A DNA stretch of 64,000 bases from Thalassobacillus sp043497085 (lineage in GTDB: Bacteria > Bacillota > Bacilli > Bacillales > Halobacillaceae), in assembly GCA_043497085.1 (NCBI GenBank), contig JBIEKI010000008.1; one strand, given 5' to 3'. The notes beneath the pieces were generated by a model. It was given only the letters and a program-made list of their open reading frames with translations. It had not been told where the DNA came from and made no database searches. A program made the position numbers and the translations under genes. Shown here piece after piece: positions 60,230 to 64,000 of the stretch; the stretch's first letter is position 1, and every line of letters begins with the position of its first letter.

Positions 60230-60235
60230 TTACCA

Positions 60236-60272
60236 GCGGGAGACTCGAACCTTGAGTCATCCGCCTTTTTAA
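60236..60272 (+). terminator. Terminator of the VOC gene
   Basis: GCGGGAGACTC / GAGTCATCCGC imperfect stem with a 7-base loop, then TTTTTAAT. Confidence 0.65.
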
Positions 60273-60297
60273 TGTGGTATATAATTTCGAAACTAAA

Positions 60298-60322
60298 AAA
60301 CCGCCCCTCTCATGGAGGAGCG
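60298..60322 (-). terminator. Terminator of the 33-aa peptide gene
   Basis: CGCTCCTC / GAGGGGCG stem (one mismatch), followed on the minus strand by GGTTTTTTAG. Confidence 0.6.
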
Positions 60323-60336
60323 ATTACATTCGCATA

Positions 60337-60438
60337 TTAAAGTGTAGTTCTTCTGCTTTTACGTTTATTCATAAATTTTCGAACCATTGGATAGATGACT
60401 GGTGCGTATTTAAATAATTTCCTTATAAGTCTACCCAT
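60337..60438 (-). CDS. 33-aa strongly basic peptide
   Basis: Short gene with GAGGTG 6 bases before ATG and a terminator close after the stop. The product (MGRLIRKLFKYAPVIYPMV, then RKFMNKRKSRRTTL) has about 12 Arg/Lys and an amphipathic or membrane-seeking middle. It resembles small conserved Bacillaceae peptides of unknown role. It could bind nucleic acid or membranes; function is unknown. Confidence 0.65.
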   Translation of the reverse strand: MGRLIRKLFKYAPVIYPMVRKFMNKRKSRRTTL

Positions 60439-60529
60439 TATTTTCACCTCATTATGATTTGATTTGGTACTTGTTCTATACTTACCCACATGAGGTGACC
60501 ATCAAACAATTACAGACAGTAAGAATGCA

Positions 60530-61546
60530 TCAAACGATCTGTCTGCCATTTTGAGCAAGAGCGTAATGAATCCCGTGCTGCAAGTTCTGGAAACAATCAA
60601 ATTTAGATAAATCGATCTCCGTATTGGCAATAATTCTCCCTAGTTCTGCCGAGATACCGACAATAATGACTTTTGTACCGATCAAGCTTGCCGCGGTTCC
60701 CATTTTTTCGATTAAGCTAGCCGTGTAACTGGTAAGGTCATTATCAAGACCTGTCAAATCTAATACGAGATAGGTGGCTTTATATTCTGGCAGGTTGGTT
60801 AATGTTTTGGTAATTAACTCGTCTGCACGTTCTTCATCATATCGACCAAGCAAAGGCACTACGACAATTCCTTCCAAGACGGGGATGATCGGTGATGAAA
60901 GTGTTCTGACCAGCTGTTTCAAATCTCTGGTTTTATCCTCGACCAAACCTTCTAAATGACGGATTTGTTCAGCTTCTTTTTTTCGGGCTAAATCATGGAT
61001 ATTGCGTGCTACGTTGACATCTTCCGGAAAATAGTTGATATAGGTGTAGTCATAGCCTTCCAACTGGGACTGTTGCACTTCATACCATATCGTCGAACCG
61101 AACAGACCGGAGAATATACCAGCATAATGGGCGGGGAGAAAGGAACCACGCTCCTCTTTCCCTTGAGCCTTATTGATCTTATGTTCCCAGTCGTTCTTCA
61201 GTTTAACGGTAAGTGTTTTATTTTCTCCATCAATATTTAAAATTTCCGCTTTTCCCCATCCCGCTGAGGCGTATGTATTGGGCAGTATTTTTGCTACTTC
61301 TTCTATCCCCACACCTTTATTCTGAAAGTATTCCCCTACGACAGAACCTTGACGAAAACCAGTAGTTTCCATAACTAAATTTGCAGCTTCTTCTCCTGAA
61401 ATTTCCTCAATCGTATCGAAAAAAGATTTCATCGCAGAAGTTATCCAAAAAAGGACAGCGTCTTCTCCTTCGAATAGAAACCTCCCCTCTTCCATCTCCC
61501 ACGCAAAAGTAAGTCCCCCTACATTGATTTCCGGGTCTTTTGTCAA
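60530..61546 (-). CDS. V4R-type sensor with C-terminal STAS domain (RsbR-like)
   Basis: 338-aa protein. Residues 1-190 carry a V4R/haem-NO-like ligand-binding module (SGEEAANLVMETTGFRQG; AHYAGIFSGLFG; YDYTYINYFPE), residues 190-215 a helical linker (ARKKEAEQIRHLEGLVEDK), and from 215 a STAS domain (SSPIIPVLEGIVVVPLLG; YLVLDLTGLDNDLTSY). The STAS end is like that of RsbR co-antagonists in stressosomes, which feed sigma-B. The sensor input is unknown. No rsb genes are adjacent. Confidence 0.83.
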   Translation of the reverse strand: MTKDPEINVGGLTFAWEMEEGRFLFEGEDAVLFWITSAMKSFFDTIEEISGEEAANLVMETTGFRQGSVVGEYFQNKGVGIEEVAKILPNTYASAGWGKAEILNIDGENKTLTVKLKNDWEHKINKAQGKEERGSFLPAHYAGIFSGLFGSTIWYEVQQSQLEGYDYTYINYFPEDVNVARNIHDLARKKEAEQIRHLEGLVEDKTRDLKQLVRTLSSPIIPVLEGIVVVPLLGRYDEERADELITKTLTNLPEYKATYLVLDLTGLDNDLTSYTASLIEKMGTAASLIGTKVIIVGISAELGRIIANTEIDLSKFDCFQNLQHGIHYALAQNGRQIV

Positions 61547-61616
61547 ACCGCATCCCCCTATTTCTTAAGATGTATTTGTAATACTTTTATATTACTACTA
61601 TCATACCTTATTTTCA

Positions 61617-61635
61617 GGGGGAAATGCCCCCTTTT
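61617..61635 (+). terminator. Orphan terminator-like hairpin
   Basis: GGGGG / CCCCC stem with a 5-base loop and TTTT. It lies upstream of the STAS gene and ends no plus-strand gene I can see. A short plus-strand transcript is possible. Nothing else stands out in 61547-61760. Confidence 0.35.
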
Positions 61636-61761
61636 CTACAACTATCACGTTATTTCTTCAATTTATGATAGGGATTCCGTAGACTGCTCCACTTTCTTCG
61701 AACGTTTGAACAAGACTTCTTTCCCTTGCATAAATTCATCAGGAATAGGCATTTACCCAGT

Positions 61762-61788
61762 ACATTCGTCATCTTACAACATATATAA
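61762..61788 (+). promoter_or_regulatory. Candidate sigma-K promoter of yjcZ
   Basis: AC at 61762-61763 and CATATATAA at 61780-61788 are 16 bases apart, close to the sigma-K pattern (AC ... CATAnnnTA) with one mismatch, 20 bases before the yjcZ ATG. Confidence 0.5.
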
Positions 61789-61807
61789 ATAGAAAGGAGG
61801 TGCTTTG

Positions 61808-61921
61808 ATGAGTAAAGGTTATGGTGGCGGTTTCGCTTTATTAGTCGTATTGTTCATCCTATTAATTATTATAGGGGCATCCTATGCAGGAGGCGGTTAC
61901 GGTAGAGGCTGGGGTTATTAA
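61808..61921 (+). CDS. yjcZ: YjcZ-family sporulation mini-protein
   Basis: 37-aa protein with a Gly/Tyr-rich head (MSKGYGGGF), one membrane helix (ALLVVLFILLIIIGA) and a Gly/Tyr tail (SYAGGGYGRGWGY). This is the exact YjcZ/YuzJ pattern, common in spore-formers. AAAGGAGGTG precedes the ATG. A sigma-K-like promoter is upstream, and a good terminator follows. The role in spores is not known. Confidence 0.88.
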   Translation: MSKGYGGGFALLVVLFILLIIIGASYAGGGYGRGWGY

Positions 61922-61945
61922 TCAGCCCTGCCCTGCTTTAATGAA

Positions 61946-61978
61946 AGTCCATACGGCGTAAGCCGTGTGGACTTTTTG
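61946..61978 (+). terminator. Terminator of yjcZ
   Basis: AGTCCATACGGC / GCCGTGTGGACT stem with a GTAA loop, then TTTTT. Confidence 0.85.
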
Positions 61979-62053
61979 TTTGGATCAGGTTACATAGACA
62001 GCGGATAAAACCGCCGCTTTTCAGGCAAATTAACAATAAAAAGGAGGATAACC

Positions 62054-62302
62054 ATGAAAGATCAACAAGATTTCAAGTCTGTAATGGACCAGCTTAACCA
62101 GGCAAAACGAGCGGTAGAAAGAGCACAGGAAGAACGAAGCGGATATACAGAGGCACAGCAACAGGTCAAACAAGCGGAAGAGATGTTAAATGAAGCAACC
62201 CATAATCCCGCCTTATTCAGGGGGATTGGCAACCATGACATGCAGCGAGCCACTGACTTATTGCGATTAATTGAAGAAACTAATCAAGCTAATAATCGAT
62301 AA
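62054..62302 (+). CDS. Small helical protein, 82 aa (DUF3813-like)
   Basis: Hydrophilic protein, nearly all helical with heptad-like Ala/Gln/Glu patterns (LNQAKRAVERAQEE; AQQQVKQAEEMLNEA). The shape matches small DUF3813-type proteins of Bacilli, but this is a weak match. AAGGAGGAT precedes the ATG and a terminator comes after the stop, so the gene is real. Function unknown. Confidence 0.7.
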   Translation: MKDQQDFKSVMDQLNQAKRAVERAQEERSGYTEAQQQVKQAEEMLNEATHNPALFRGIGNHDMQRATDLLRLIEETNQANNR

Positions 62303-62310
62303 AAGCACTC

Positions 62311-62344
62311 AGCACACCATCCAGGAGACGGTGTGCTTTTTTTT
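62311..62344 (+). terminator. Terminator of the 82-aa gene
   Basis: AGCACACC / GGTGTGCT stem with an 11-base loop and eight T. Confidence 0.85.
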
Positions 62345-62415
62345 GCAGTGGTACATTGGGATATTTGTGCATACATATTGTACAAGCTATTCCATATCGT
62401 GAAGGAGTGAGTGCT

Positions 62416-63045
62416 TTGGGTGTTTTTCTTAGTTATATTTTCCTCGGGTTGTCACTGGCAGCCCCCCTTGGTCCAATCAATGCGGCGCAAATCAACCAGG
62501 GAATCAAAAACGGTTTTTTTCATTCCTGGCTGATCGGGTTAGGGGCAATTGTAGCTGAAATCTGCTTTATCATTGCCGTCTTTCTTGGAGTTGTACACTT
62601 TTTAGAAATTCCGTTCATGAAAACATTTTTATGGTCATTCGGTGCATTTGTTCTCTTATATACTGGATTTGAAAGTATTGCCAGCTCTCATAAAGTTGAT
62701 GTGGATTATAACCGCCAGAAAGACTCCTTAGCTAAAACATTTTCAACAGGATTTTTGCTTGCTATTACCAACCCTTTATCCATTCTGTTTTGGCTCGGCA
62801 TTTACGGATCCGTGTTGGCCAATACCATCAACCGCTATGATCAGTGGCACCTGGTGTTATACGGTGGAGCGATTTTACTAGGTTTGATGCTATGGGACAT
62901 TACGATGGCCGTCGTATCAAGCGGGTTTAGGCGGGTGCTCACCCCGCGTACGTTAAAGCGTATTTCTGTTTTATCAGGAGTAAGTTTATTCGGTTTTGCT
63001 TTCTACTTCGCTATGCAGGCAGTTAAAATGCTATTTCATTTATAA
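62416..63045 (+). CDS. LysE/RhtB-family amino-acid exporter
   Basis: 209-aa protein with six helices. The family signature near the start is SLAAPLGPINAAQINQGIKNG (given as two parts: LAAPLGPIN and NQGIKNG), and TNPLSILFWLGIYG lies near residue 118. It exports amino acids or related metabolites. The TTG at 62416 with AAGGAG upstream is preferred; the ATG at 62356 would add 20 polar residues before the first helix. Convergent with the permease. Confidence 0.88.
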   Translation: MGVFLSYIFLGLSLAAPLGPINAAQINQGIKNGFFHSWLIGLGAIVAEICFIIAVFLGVVHFLEIPFMKTFLWSFGAFVLLYTGFESIASSHKVDVDYNRQKDSLAKTFSTGFLLAITNPLSILFWLGIYGSVLANTINRYDQWHLVLYGGAILLGLMLWDITMAVVSSGFRRVLTPRTLKRISVLSGVSLFGFAFYFAMQAVKMLFHL

Positions 63046-63059
63046 GACATTCAGCAAAG

Positions 63060-64000
63060 TCATGAAGCTTCCTTCCACTTCTTTCTCATCAAAAAGGTAA
63101 CCAGAGCTATTACTGCCAGGAATAACAGGCTGATGAAGAAACCAATTCTGCTCGTACTATCCAGCAATGTACCGCTGACAGCTGCTGCAATCAAAAGGAG
63201 TCCAACCCATCGTTTTACTTTTGCCTTACCTGGCAAATCCATCAATTTGTTATAAGAAAACAATATAAAAATCCATGTGTAGAGCAGCATCAATCCGGCA
63301 GCAGTTGTTAAATATTCATAAATTTTTTCAGGGAGCAACAAAGCTACGACTATCGATGCGATCAGCCCCGAAATGGTTAAACACAAGGCATGATATGGAA
63401 CACCGCGTTTTCCGGTTTTTGCAAAAAACGCCGGGGCATCCTTATCTTCTGCAAGCGTTGAAAGAATGGTGGTAATAGCATAAAGGGAAGCGACCATTGT
63501 AGAAAATCCGCCGATTACCAACGCGCCATTAAAAACATGTGGTACAAAAGCCAAATCGTATTTAGCTAATGCAGTGATAAAGGGACTTTCATCTGCATTG
63601 AATTTGTCCCAGGTAACAAGAAAAATTGCTAAGCCTAGAGATGCGACATAAATGATCGCAAGCAACCTAAGCATTACTTTCCCCGATTTCGGAGCTTCCT
63701 TCGGGTCTTTCAATTCATTCGCCATAATCCCCATCACTTCGATTCCCCCAAATGCATAAAAGGCATAAATCAACGCTGCCCACAAACCAGTCATTCCTGC
63801 AGGGAACAGCCCTCCCCATGTCCACTCAAATGTACGATCAGGGCGTCCCTCTCCCAGCACACCAGTAACAGCTAATGCTGCTATGATAATGAACATCACA
63901 ATTGCTGCTGTCTTGATTACCGCAAAAATATTTTCAAAGCGTTCGAATCCTGAAACACCTGTAATGATGACCCCGATACCTAATACGCCAAAAATAGCTG
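63060..64000 (-). CDS. Amino-acid permease (APC family), N-terminus beyond window
   Basis: 313 codons of an APC-superfamily permease; the frame is open to the window edge, so the start is outside. Helices and family segments are clear: ERFENIFAVIKTAAIVMF near the edge, YAFYAFGGIEVMGIMANELKDPKEAPKSG in parts, and LTISGLIASIVVALLLPEK. A typical full length is about 450 residues, so some 140 are missing. The apparent start at 63899 is internal. Substrate unknown. Confidence 0.9.
   Translation of the reverse strand, partial: AIFGVLGIGVIITGVSGFERFENIFAVIKTAAIVMFIIIAALAVTGVLGEGRPDRTFEWTWGGLFPAGMTGLWAALIYAFYAFGGIEVMGIMANELKDPKEAPKSGKVMLRLLAIIYVASLGLAIFLVTWDKFNADESPFITALAKYDLAFVPHVFNGALVIGGFSTMVASLYAITTILSTLAEDKDAPAFFAKTGKRGVPYHALCLTISGLIASIVVALLLPEKIYEYLTTAAGLMLLYTWIFILFSYNKLMDLPGKAKVKRWVGLLLIAAAVSGTLLDSTSRIGFFISLLFLAVIALVTFLMRKKWKEAS

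Noticed and set aside
63060..63899. Permease beginning at 63899
   Set aside because: The frame is open through 64000 with family residues (ERFENIFAVIKTAA) upstream, so that codon is internal.

Overview
The window reads as chromosomal DNA of a spore-forming, low-to-moderate GC member of the Bacillaceae, most like a moderate halophile of the Halobacillus/Thalassobacillus/Virgibacillus kind. The grounds are strong AGGAGG-type ribosome binding sites, frequent TTG/GTG starts, sporulation genes (a CotF-like coat protein, YjcZ, a three-gene GerA-type receptor operon, YpuA-like DUF1002), a BCCT compatible-solute transporter, and intergenic repeats typical of this group. The genus is inference. I see no rRNA, tRNA, CRISPR, prophage or insertion sequence.

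Layout. 0-11.7 kb: a PaaX-type repressor, a CwlK-like peptidase, a membrane-anchored exoprotein, a small protein kinase, a BCCT transporter, an ArsR-type regulator, a secreted M14 carboxypeptidase, a YiiX-like amidase and a coat protein. 12-23.3 kb, all on the minus strand: the phenylacetyl-CoA degradation cluster paaA-B-C-D, an EthD-like gene, paaF, paaG, an aldehyde dehydrogenase, paaH and paaJ, then an acyl-CoA ligase and an SMP-30 lactonase. The epoxidase, ring isomerisation and beta-oxidation genes are present, but no PaaE reductase, PaaK ligase or MaoC-type oxepin-CoA hydrolase is seen. 23.8-30 kb: a LacI-family regulator with a perfect operator and a divergent 42-aa peptide, a cysteine-free uracil-DNA glycosylase relative, a cation exchanger, a DAO-type oxidase, a GyrI-like protein, a VOC protein and a phospholipase-A2-like mini-protein.

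30-34.5 kb: an anaerobic pflB-adhP-pflA operon behind an FNR/Rex-like box and an unusual array of four phased half-sites. pflA carries a +1 frameshift. 34.6-36.4 kb: an ABC-2 exporter. 36.4-36.75 kb: an unannotated type I toxin-antitoxin locus with a 33-aa holin-like toxin and a convergent antisense RNA, each with its own promoter and terminator. 36.8-53 kb: general metabolism and stress genes, including a trans-sulfuration enzyme, Nudix, ferritin-like, MBL-fold, DUF2935, DUF421 and YitT proteins, an amidohydrolase, an uncharacterised exoprotein/membrane-protein pair, an SDR, a CtaM-like protein, LysR with YeiH, and a DJ-1/PfpI protein. 53-64 kb: a ger operon in B-A-C order, a YdbM-like flavoprotein, a YqcI/YcgG protein, a V4R-STAS protein, sporulation and helical mini-proteins, a LysE exporter and a truncated amino-acid permease.

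Four families of structured intergenic repeats occupy most of the longer non-coding stretches. The best candidates for something not yet described are the type I toxin-antitoxin locus, the phased array and frameshift in the pfl operon, the incomplete paa cluster with its palindrome cluster, and several mini-proteins.
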